DNA from: Acidobacteriaceae bacterium
Lineage (GTDB): Bacteria > Acidobacteriota > Terriglobia > Terriglobales > Acidobacteriaceae
Length of the DNA: 64,000 bases
NCBI GenBank assembly: GCA_003132405.1
Contig: PKXQ01000066.1
Location: 80,802 to 144,801, forward strand
Direction: 5' to 3'
In this document: one piece after another, positions 25,155 to 31,919 of the stretch
Position numbering within the stretch: the first letter of the stretch is position 1
Layout: the number at the start of each line of letters is the position of its first letter
Notes under the pieces: model-generated
The model's input: only the letters and a program-made list of their open reading frames with translations
Databases searched by the model: none
Told to the model about the DNA's origin: nothing
Translations under genes and position numbers: made by a program

Positions 25155-25387
25155 AAATCTCCGAACCGCAGGGATGCAAGAGATCAAACTTAATTGCCGA
25201 CCGAGCCAGTCGGCACTACAAGCGCAGCCACAAAAGCAAAGCGCTGCCGACCCAACGCCACACTTGGCGCTACAACAGCGCTGCCCGTAATCGAGCCCAC
25301 ACGATCGAGCTCTAACTAACGCCAGCATGAGCCGCCGCGAGTAATCCTTCAAGTGATTGTTTAGATTCGCGAGGCGAAGCCGGCGCC

Positions 25388-26944
25388 CTAAGCCTTCTCA
25401 GCGCCCTCCGCGTCCTCTGCGGTCGAATGCCTCTCCGGCCGCAGCAACGGAAACAGAATCACATCGCGGATCGTATGCGAATCAGTGATGAGCATGGCCA
25501 GCCGATCGACCCCTATCCCCACTCCGCCCGCCGGAGGCATCCCATAGCTCAGCGCCCTGACATAATCCGAATCCATCTGGTGCGCTTCTTCGTCGCCGCG
25601 CTCCCGCTCTTTCAGTTGCGCCTCAAAGCGCGCACGCTGATCTTCCGGATCGTTCAGTTCGCTGAAGCCGTTGGCAATCTCCATCTTGCCCGCAAATATC
25701 TCGAAGCGCTCCGTCCAGTCCGGCTCATCCGGCTTCTGCTTCGACAGCGGCGACACCGCGGTCGGAAACTCATAGATGATCGTTGGCTGCATCAAGTGCT
25801 CTTCGGCAATCGCCTCGAAAATCGCAGCAATCGTCTTCCCCACCGGAGCCGCCGCGTCATAACTCAAACTAATCCCCGCGCCGCGCACCCGCTCCACTAA
25901 TGCCGCGACCGACTCGTGCGAAGCAAAGTCACTCCGCGAAGGCGCCGCCCCAGCCTTCTCCGGCCAAAACTTCGAAATCGCCTCCCGCATCGTCATCCGC
26001 CGCCAATTCGCGTGAGCCCAGTCAATCTCGTGCTCGCCCCACTTCGTCTTCGTCCCGCCCGTAACATCCTTCACCGCCTGCTCAATCGATCCCTGCGTCG
26101 TGTCCAGAATGCCGAGGTAATCGGTGTAAGCCTGATAAGCCTCCAACATCGTGAACTCCGGATTCCATCTCCAACCCAGCCCCTCGTTGCGGAAGTTGCG
26201 ATTGATCTCATACACGCGATCGAATCCGCCCACCGTCAGCCGCTTCAAATAAAGTTCCGGAGCGATCCGCAGAAACAGATCCATATCGAGCGTGTTGTGA
26301 TGCGTCTTAAACGGACGCGCCACCGCTCCGCCCGCAATCGGATGCATCATCGGCGTCTCGACTTCCATGAATCCCTGTGAGTCGAAATATCGCCGCAACG
26401 ATTGCACCAGTTTGCTGCGCTTCAAGAAAACTTCGCGCACCTCGGGATTCATCACCAGATCGACATAGCGCTGCCGATAGCGCAGCTCCACATCAGTAAG
26501 CCCGTGAAATTTTTCAGGCAAAGGCAGCAGGTCTTTCGCCAGAAACGTCAACTCCTCGGCATGAATGCTGAGTTCGCCGGTACGCGTGCGAAACAGATAT
26601 CCGCGCACTCCTATGTGATCGCCCAGGTCAAGCAGCTTCCAAAGTTCGTAGCCGGCATCGCCGATCGCATCTTTTTTGACATAGATCTGCAGCCGCTGCC
26701 CATCCTGCTGCAAGTGCGCGAACCCGGCCTTGCCCATCAGCCGTATCGCCATGATGCGTCCCGCCACTCGCACCGTCACGCGCGGAGATTCCAATTCCTC
26801 CGTAGTCTGCCCGCCATACTCGGCGAGAATCTGCGCCACCGTATGACTGTAATTAAACTTGCGCGGATACGCCGGATGCCCGAGAGCCTCAATCTTCTTC
26901 AGCTTCTCGCGCCGAATTTCATAAATATTTTCGTCGAGTGCCAA
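25388..26944 (-). CDS. lysS: Lysine--tRNA ligase, class II
   Basis: A 518-residue cytoplasmic enzyme that charges tRNA-Lys. The N-terminal OB-fold has VRVAGRIMAIRLMGKAGFAHLQQDGQRLQIYV (about 58-90). Class II motif 1 is near FMEVETPMMHPIAGGA; motif 2 is NRNFRNEGLGWRWNPEFTMLEAY; motif 3 is GGVGIGVDRLAMLITD. The usual histidine before NPEFT is tryptophan here. The last 13 residues (HSTAEDAEGAEKA) lie beyond the usual LLRPE end and derive from a dispersed repeat element. The gene is solitary; the RayT element lies upstream. Confidence 0.95.
   Translation of the reverse strand: MALDENIYEIRREKLKKIEALGHPAYPRKFNYSHTVAQILAEYGGQTTEELESPRVTVRVAGRIMAIRLMGKAGFAHLQQDGQRLQIYVKKDAIGDAGYELWKLLDLGDHIGVRGYLFRTRTGELSIHAEELTFLAKDLLPLPEKFHGLTDVELRYRQRYVDLVMNPEVREVFLKRSKLVQSLRRYFDSQGFMEVETPMMHPIAGGAVARPFKTHHNTLDMDLFLRIAPELYLKRLTVGGFDRVYEINRNFRNEGLGWRWNPEFTMLEAYQAYTDYLGILDTTQGSIEQAVKDVTGGTKTKWGEHEIDWAHANWRRMTMREAISKFWPEKAGAAPSRSDFASHESVAALVERVRGAGISLSYDAAAPVGKTIAAIFEAIAEEHLMQPTIIYEFPTAVSPLSKQKPDEPDWTERFEIFAGKMEIANGFSELNDPEDQRARFEAQLKERERGDEEAHQMDSDYVRALSYGMPPAGGVGIGVDRLAMLITDSHTIRDVILFPLLRPERHSTAEDAEGAEKA
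25393..25432. repeat. CCGCCGAG-type dispersed repeat forming the lysS 3' end
   Basis: The sequence CTTCTCAGCGCCCTCCGCGT then CCTCTGCGG matches the dispersed family seen intergenically at 38791, 39435 and 41856. In the lysS frame it encodes STAEDAEGAEKA, the peptide this repeat usually yields when read into a gene. Confidence 0.7.
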
Positions 26945-27018
26945 TGAGTGTCCTTGCGTTGCAGAGTAAGCTTCTGATTATAGACAAGCATTGGCTTAAT
27001 CCGGGCACGAACGGGAAG

Positions 27019-27038
27019 GGCACGGCTTTAGTCGTGCC
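27019..27038. repeat. REP palindrome, left flank of RayT
   Basis: GGCACGGCTTTAGTCGTGCC is an imperfect 20-bp palindrome preceded by CGGGAAG. It overlaps the last codons and stop of the RayT gene and is the inverted counterpart of the palindrome at 27572-27591. Confidence 0.75.
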
Positions 27039-27435
27039 ACAAAGCCGAAGAAAGAAATCCGGCTTCAGCCACGGGGGGCCACGGGTCCAACTTGAATCCC
27101 GGGAACGCCGAGCAGTAACGAAACGCGGACGGCTCGGCAACCAATTTTCTTTCGACTGGATTGCAATGGATGTACATCCGATGATGTACGAAGTCTTCCG
27201 CATCACGGATCCGATGGTCCGTGAATCCTCTTTCCCAAATCTCAATCGGGTTTCCCAAGTGTTCTTTCACGGCATGAGAATAGCCGCCTTTGATGAATTG
27301 AATTGCGCGCTCGAGCGTGATCTCCGATGGAGTTAGCAGCAAATGGAAATGCTCGGGCATGAGGACAAAGGCGTGCAACTCAAACTTTCCTTGGCGGCGA
27401 TACGAGTAGAGAGTCTGCAGGAAGAGCCGCGCCAT
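27028..27435 (-). CDS. REP-associated tyrosine transposase (RayT, Y1/HUH family)
   Basis: A single-strand nuclease-type transposase related to IS200/IS605 TnpA. The HUH motif is HFHLLLTP (in VLMPEHFHLLL). The candidate catalytic tyrosine is in FIKGGYSHAVKEHLG, and FTDHRIRDAEDFVHHRMYIHCNPVERKLV matches the family's C-terminal half. The annotated 135 residues start at ATG 27435, but the same frame is open to 27534 and encodes GTYFVTSITWQRRSLFVAEP, the expected N-terminal strand. The real start must therefore be a non-ATG codon (a CTG at about 27525), or the start has been lost. The gene is bracketed by inverted REP palindromes. Confidence 0.82.
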   Translation of the reverse strand: MARLFLQTLYSYRRQGKFELHAFVLMPEHFHLLLTPSEITLERAIQFIKGGYSHAVKEHLGNPIEIWERGFTDHRIRDAEDFVHHRMYIHCNPVERKLVAEPSAFRYCSAFPGFKLDPWPPVAEAGFLSSALWHD

Positions 27436-27571
27436 TGGTTCGGCTACGAAAAGACTTCTTCTTTGCCAGGTGATCGAGGTTACGAAATAAGTCCCCGGCG
27501 GGGAAACAGCGCGCGTCGGTTTCAGAAGCTCACCTCAGCGGCTGAAGCCGCGTTTCACTTGCGGCGTTTAT

Positions 27572-27591
27572 GGCACGACTGAAGTCGTGCC
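27572..27591. repeat. REP palindrome, right flank of RayT
   Basis: GGCACGACTGAAGTCGTGCC is a perfect 20-bp palindrome followed by CTTCCCG. With the left copy it forms outward-facing inverted ends (CGGGAAGGGCACG) about 550 bp apart around the transposase gene. A second small palindrome (GCGGCTGAAGCCGC) lies just inside at 27538-27551. Confidence 0.78.
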
Positions 27592-27773
27592 CTTCCCGTT
27601 CTTGCTCGTGCCCACGTTCTTGCTTGGTCCTCTTTCGGTTTGCCGCTCTCACGATCATGCCTTGTTGTCTTGGCGTGATCTGTGACGGCGGCCACAACAA
27701 TTATGTGACATTCGATTCCAAGGGACGAATTCCCCTTACAATAATCTCCGCCTGAACTTCTCTGGAGGCCACA

Positions 27774-28268
27774 ATGAACTTTGTCTTCATTCTCTCCCTG
27801 GTCCTGTTCGCGACCGTCGCCGCTTTTCCGCAGTCTTCGTCCGACGAAGCCGCGGTTCGCAACATGATTCAAGACGAGATCGCCGCCTGGAACGCCGGAG
27901 ACGCCGCTACCTTCGCGCGCCATTTCGCCACCGACGGAACCTTCACCAACATCCGCGGACAATTCTTTACGGGGCGCAAGGATTTCACCGAGAGGCACGA
28001 CTTCATCTTCAAGGGAATCTATCGCGGGACAACCATGAAGCAGGACATTATTTCTCTGAAGTTTGTGCGGCCCGATGTGGCCGTCGTGGAGACGCTCACG
28101 GCGGTGATTGCGATTCAAAAGCCCTTGCCCGGAATGAGCGTGGATGCCAGCGGGCGCCTGCGCTCGCGCTTGCTGCAAGTCATGGTGAAGGATGGAGGCG
28201 AATGGAAAATCGCCGCCTTCCACAACACCGATGTGCGGCCGGATGTGCCAGTGCCCGATCCGCAATAA
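27774..28268 (+). CDS. Exported SnoaL/DUF4440-like (NTF2 fold) protein
   Basis: A 164-residue protein with a signal peptide (FVFILSLVLFATVAAFPQ). The NTF2-like domain begins DEAAVRNMIQDEIAAWNAGDAATFARHFATDGTFTNIRGQFFTGRKDF, the usual start of the SgcJ/EcaC-type DUF4440 family, and ends GGEWKIAAFHNTDVRP. Such cone-shaped domains bind small ligands or act as isomerases; no substrate can be deduced. TGGAGG lies six bases upstream of the ATG. Confidence 0.8.
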   Translation: MNFVFILSLVLFATVAAFPQSSSDEAAVRNMIQDEIAAWNAGDAATFARHFATDGTFTNIRGQFFTGRKDFTERHDFIFKGIYRGTTMKQDIISLKFVRPDVAVVETLTAVIAIQKPLPGMSVDASGRLRSRLLQVMVKDGGEWKIAAFHNTDVRPDVPVPDPQ

Positions 28269-28392
28269 GTCAGTCGGAGGTCTTGCGGTTCCAGGTCTTG
28301 AAAGGCGATCGAAGTTGATGGGGAAGTTAATTCGGATTTAAGAGGGCGCGTCGTTCGTGGTCATCGTGGTCGGGCAACAACCGGAGAACTCA

Positions 28393-28578
28393 TCAGTGCC
28401 GGAGCGCGAGGTAGGCCGCGTTAGCCAAACCTGTCTCCTGGCTATTGACCAGAAAATCGCGCCAGAGATTTTGCAGCGGCAGGAATTCGCGCTCGTAGGT
28501 CAGGAGAAAGTGCATATTACACTGTCTTACCGTCGACCAGGCATTTCGTTCAATGGTGTAAACGCTAGTTTCGCTCAT
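28393..28578 (-). CDS. Small protein of unknown function (61 residues)
   Basis: ATG 28578 is preceded by TTTGGAG with seven bases spacing, a good ribosome binding site. The product starts MSETSVYTIERNAWSTVRQ and contains FLLTYEREFLPLQNLWRDF and LANAAYLALRH. It is rich in aromatic residues with a balanced charge, so it is plausibly a folded small protein. I do not recognise a family. The same frame is open upstream to 28746 but without similarity. The rest of 28269-28762 holds nothing I can name. Confidence 0.45.
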   Translation of the reverse strand: MSETSVYTIERNAWSTVRQCNMHFLLTYEREFLPLQNLWRDFLVNSQETGLANAAYLALRH

Positions 28579-28762
28579 AACTGAACTCCAAACTGAAACG
28601 ATGGTAACAACCGCGAGTTCGGTCGTCTGTTCAAGACTGCTCGCTTTCGGAAGTATTCCGGATTCGGCGTCGGTACTGTTGCTTCGGCCAGGAAACACCC
28701 CGATCCAGCCCGCATCCTGCTCGGCACTTTTAAGGTTGCGTCCCACGTCTCATACTTATTTG

Positions 28763-29785
28763 ATGGCTTCAGACGCCAATCCCAATGCTCGAACGCTTCA
28801 CTCGTTCCTCGACTATCTGCGAGTCGAGCGCGGATCGGCCAAGTTGACGATTTCGGCCTACGCCAGCGACCTGGCGCAGTTCGCTTCGTTTCTCGAGAAG
28901 CGGCGGCTGGTGCTCGATGCGGCGCGGCGCGAGGATGTGCGCGAGTTCATGCAGGAATTATTTTCGAACGCTCTCGACGGCCGCTCGGTGGGAAGGAAGC
29001 TCTCGGCGATAAGGCACCTTTATCGTTATCTGCTGCTCGATGGAAAGATTGAAAAAGATCCAACGCTGAACATCGATTTGCCTAAGCAGTGGAAGGTGCT
29101 GCCCAAGGCGCTAAGCCGCGACGAAATCGGAGCCCTGCTGGGCGAAAAAAAGTTCGGGGGAAAAACGCTGGGCGAAAAAAAGCTAGGCGAAGGTCAGCTT
29201 GCCGCAGCAGCGCCGCAAAAACAAACAGCGCGCGGTCAAGCCTTAGCGCTGCGCGATCGCGCCATGCTTGAACTCCTTTATGGCGGAGGCGTTCGGGTCT
29301 CCGAAGTATCCGACGCGCGCCTCGAAGACCTGAAGCTCGAAATGGGATACATACTAGTCCGCGGCAAAGGCGACAAGGAGCGCATGGTTCCCCTCGGAGT
29401 GCCCGCCCAGCAGGCCTTGCAGCACTACTTGCAAAGCGGCAGACCAGCGCTTACAAGCTCGAATAATAAAGTGAAGAAAAGCTCGCCGCTCTTGTTCATC
29501 GGCACCGGCGGCCGGCGCCTCACCCGGCAGCGCTTGTGGCAGTTGGTCGGCAAGGCTGGCGTAGCGTCAGGGCTTCCTGCCGGACGCCGCGTCAGTCCGC
29601 ACATGCTGCGGCATTCCTGCGCCACGCATATGGTCGAGAACGGCGCCGATCTGCGCACCGTGCAGACAATTCTTGGCCACGCCGACATTTCGACGACGCA
29701 GATTTATACCCATGTAGCGCTCGATAGGCTGAAGAGCGTCTACGCGAAGCATCATCCGCGAGCCAGAAGGAGAGACAATTTGTGA
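28763..29785 (+). CDS. xerC: Tyrosine recombinase XerC-like
   Basis: A 340-residue site-specific recombinase. The N-terminal SAM-like core-binding domain (LHSFLDYLRVERGSAKLTISAYASDLAQFASFL) precedes the catalytic domain. The catalytic residues are Arg in GGGVRVSE, Lys in VRGKGDKER, HxxR in HMLRHSCATH, His in LGHADIST and the nucleophile Tyr in TTQIYTHV. Between the start of the catalytic domain (LSRDEIGALLGE) and RDRAMLELLYG lie four pentapeptide repeats (GEKKF, GGKTL, GEKKL, GEGQL) and a linker that normal XerC lacks. Start 28763 is chosen from the family N-terminus. A second recombinase gene follows 91 bp downstream. Confidence 0.88.
   Translation: MASDANPNARTLHSFLDYLRVERGSAKLTISAYASDLAQFASFLEKRRLVLDAARREDVREFMQELFSNALDGRSVGRKLSAIRHLYRYLLLDGKIEKDPTLNIDLPKQWKVLPKALSRDEIGALLGEKKFGGKTLGEKKLGEGQLAAAAPQKQTARGQALALRDRAMLELLYGGGVRVSEVSDARLEDLKLEMGYILVRGKGDKERMVPLGVPAQQALQHYLQSGRPALTSSNNKVKKSSPLLFIGTGGRRLTRQRLWQLVGKAGVASGLPAGRRVSPHMLRHSCATHMVENGADLRTVQTILGHADISTTQIYTHVALDRLKSVYAKHHPRARRRDNL
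29141..29200 (+). repeat. Four-unit 15-bp in-frame tandem repeat inside the xerC-like gene
   Basis: Units GGCGAAAAAAAGTTC, GGGGGAAAAACGCTG, GGCGAAAAAAAGCTA and GGCGAAGGTCAGCTT encode GEKKF, GGKTL, GEKKL and GEGQL. They lie in the loop after the first catalytic-domain helix, before the first catalytic arginine. Confidence 0.88.
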
Positions 29786-29876
29786 TTTGTAATTGGTAAT
29801 TTGAAACCACGTCCTTCAGGTCTTGGGCTTGAACGCGCTTTTCAATTGCAAATTACCAATCACAAATTACCAATTG
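29778..29876. repeat. AT-rich inverted repeat between the two Xer genes
   Basis: The left arm contains TGTAATTGGTAATTTG and the right arm CAAATTACCAATCACAAATT then ACCAATT. Each arm is itself a tandem of an ATTGGTAATTTGTG-like unit. It is much more AT-rich than its surroundings. It may be a dispersed repeat or a recombinase-related site. Confidence 0.6.
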
Positions 29877-30818
29877 ATGAAGCAGTCTCGCACCATCGTC
29901 GAACTCGCGACCGACGACTTCCTGCGCCGTTTGCGTGAGCGCAACGCTTCCGCGCATACGATCAAGGCGTACGCCGGAGATCTCGACTGCTTCGCCGCCT
30001 ACATTGGCTCCCTTGATCGGCCGACGCGCGATTGGAAAACCATCGACCACATCGCGATCCGCGGTTTTCTCTCGCATCTCTATGACAAAGGGCTGAGCAA
30101 AACTTCCGTTGCGCGCGCGCTCGCCGCCGTGCGCTCGCTCTATCGCTGGCTGGCGCAGGAAGGCGTAGTCGAGCAGAATCCTGCGAAGCTGGTCTCAACG
30201 CCGCGACTCGGGAAGAAACTGCCGCGCGTCCCTACGATCGAAGAAATGAATTCCATGCTCGACGGCAAAATGCCGGAGGTCGCGTCGTTTCCTGAGCGCG
30301 ATCGTCTCCTCTTCGAATTGCTCTACGGCTGCGGCATTCGCAACTCCGAACTGGTCGGCATCAATCTCGATGACATCAGCATGAGCAACGAAGCCATTCT
30401 GATTCGCGGCAAAGGGAAAAAAGAACGCTACGTTCCCTTCGGAGGCTCGGCCTTGTCAGCGCTAGCCGTCTACCTGCCCTGGCGGCAACAACTGCTGGCC
30501 ACTTTGAAAAATAACAAATCGGCGCCAGGAAAATTTGTGCCCGCTCTGCTGATCAACCAGCGCGGCGGACGCCTGACCACGCGCAGTGTAGGCCGCATCG
30601 TCAAACGCATCGCGACTGCCAAAGGACTGTCGCCAGAAGTCCATCCCCACACCCTGCGCCACGCCTTCGGCACGCACATGCTGGAAGAGGGAGCGGACCT
30701 GCGCGCCATCCAGGAATTGCTCGGCCACGAGCGCCTGGCGACCACGCAGCGCTACACCCAGCTTTCCGTCAAGCATATGATGAACGTCTACGACCAGACC
30801 CATCCGCGAGCGAAGTAA
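29877..30818 (+). CDS. xerD: Tyrosine recombinase XerD/XerC-like
   Basis: A 313-residue recombinase. The N-terminal domain ([34 protein letters not shown]) and catalytic domain are complete. The catalytic set is Arg in [12 protein letters not shown], Lys in [33 protein letters not shown] and Tyr in [12 protein letters not shown]. The usual role is resolution of chromosome dimers at dif with XerC. ATG 29877 directly follows the AT-rich inverted repeat. Whether this pair is the housekeeping XerC/XerD or a duplicated XerC pair needs a tree. Confidence 0.87.
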   Translation: MKQSRTIVELATDDFLRRLRERNASAHTIKAYAGDLDCFAAYIGSLDRPTRDWKTIDHIAIRGFLSHLYDKGLSKTSVARALAAVRSLYRWLAQEGVVEQNPAKLVSTPRLGKKLPRVPTIEEMNSMLDGKMPEVASFPERDRLLFELLYGCGIRNSELVGINLDDISMSNEAILIRGKGKKERYVPFGGSALSALAVYLPWRQQLLATLKNNKSAPGKFVPALLINQRGGRLTTRSVGRIVKRIATAKGLSPEVHPHTLRHAFGTHMLEEGADLRAIQELLGHERLATTQRYTQLSVKHMMNVYDQTHPRAK

Positions 30819-30969
30819 TCGCGGCCAGAGGGACCGCACCAAATTCCCCCTGCTACTTTGAAAAAACGTCATTACTCCGGTAACTTTCCTCGTGCAGTCG
30901 CGTGCTCCAACATGGCAGCAGGCGGTTACTTCGCTCGCGCACGCAATACTGGACGATGGGAAGTAGGCG

Positions 30970-31878
30970 ATGAATAAGATCTTCAAAGAAACTATTTTGC
31001 TGCTGTCGTTGTTTCTGATTGCCGCGACGGTGCAATTTTTCGCGCAGTCGCTGCCCATGGCGCTCTGCTTTTATTTCCTTCCCACTCTCTATTCGGCCTA
31101 CTTTTTTGGCCGCCGTCACGCCACGCTCACCGCTTTCGCCTGCGTATTTCTGGTCATCCTTTTGGATTTTCTAAACAACATTATGCCCGCGCACCGGACG
31201 CTGGCATTGCCTGGAGAAAGGCTCTTCAACTTCGCCATCTGGGCCGGAATTCTCGCGGTGACCGGCTATGTTATGGGCACGCTCTACGAGCGCAAGGAGG
31301 CAATGACTTCCGACATACGCGATAGTTTCAGCGGCCTGTTGCTGGTGCTGCAACACTTCATGGTCAACGAGAAACTTGGCTCAGGCGAAAGTCAGCGCAT
31401 CGTACAGGCGGCGGCAAAAATCGCGGAGGCGATGGGCCTCGGGTCGGATCGGATAGAGTTGGTGCGGTCGGCGGTGTTGATGCGTGACCTGGGCAAGCTC
31501 GGCCTCAGCAACGACATTCTTTATAAAGCTGCGGATATGAGCCGCGAACAAGTTATGGCGAGTTTTCGCAAGCCGCGCAAGGCCGATCCGCGCACACAGG
31601 CTGTCGGCAACTCGCTGCGGCGGGTGATTCCCATTATTGTGGCGCAGCAGATTGTCGAAGAGCAGGGCGCGAGTGCGATCAACATTCCAATCGAGGCGCA
31701 CATTCTCGCGGTGGCGGATGGATATCAGAAAATGATCAGCGGCGCCGGCGGCAAGCCGATGTCGCCTCATCAGGCCGAGCAGGAGATTTTGGCAGGTTCG
31801 GGCAAGCGATTTCACAGCGGCGTGGTGGAGGCTTTCGGGAAAGTCATAGTCGACCGCGCTCGAGGCGCAGGCGCGTAG
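30970..31878 (+). CDS. Membrane protein with a degenerate HD-GYP domain
   Basis: A 302-residue protein. Three to four membrane helices occupy residues 7-105 (ILLLSLFLIAATVQFF, AFACVFLVILLDFL, FAIWAGILAVTGYVMGTLY). The cytoplasmic part follows the HD-GYP fold, but its metal ligands are missing. The first His is Glu in GESQRIVQAAAKIAEAMGL; the HD pair is RD in LMRDLGKLGLSNDIL; the HHE...GYP segment is absent. ILAVADGYQKMISG and GSGKRFHSGVVEAFGKVI keep the fold. It is probably not an active cyclic-di-GMP phosphodiesterase and may be a sensor or scaffold. Confidence 0.7.
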   Translation: MNKIFKETILLLSLFLIAATVQFFAQSLPMALCFYFLPTLYSAYFFGRRHATLTAFACVFLVILLDFLNNIMPAHRTLALPGERLFNFAIWAGILAVTGYVMGTLYERKEAMTSDIRDSFSGLLLVLQHFMVNEKLGSGESQRIVQAAAKIAEAMGLGSDRIELVRSAVLMRDLGKLGLSNDILYKAADMSREQVMASFRKPRKADPRTQAVGNSLRRVIPIIVAQQIVEEQGASAINIPIEAHILAVADGYQKMISGAGGKPMSPHQAEQEILAGSGKRFHSGVVEAFGKVIVDRARGAGA

Positions 31879-31919
31879 GGCAAACGCAATATTGGGCATG
31901 CGATATTTCGCACGCGATA

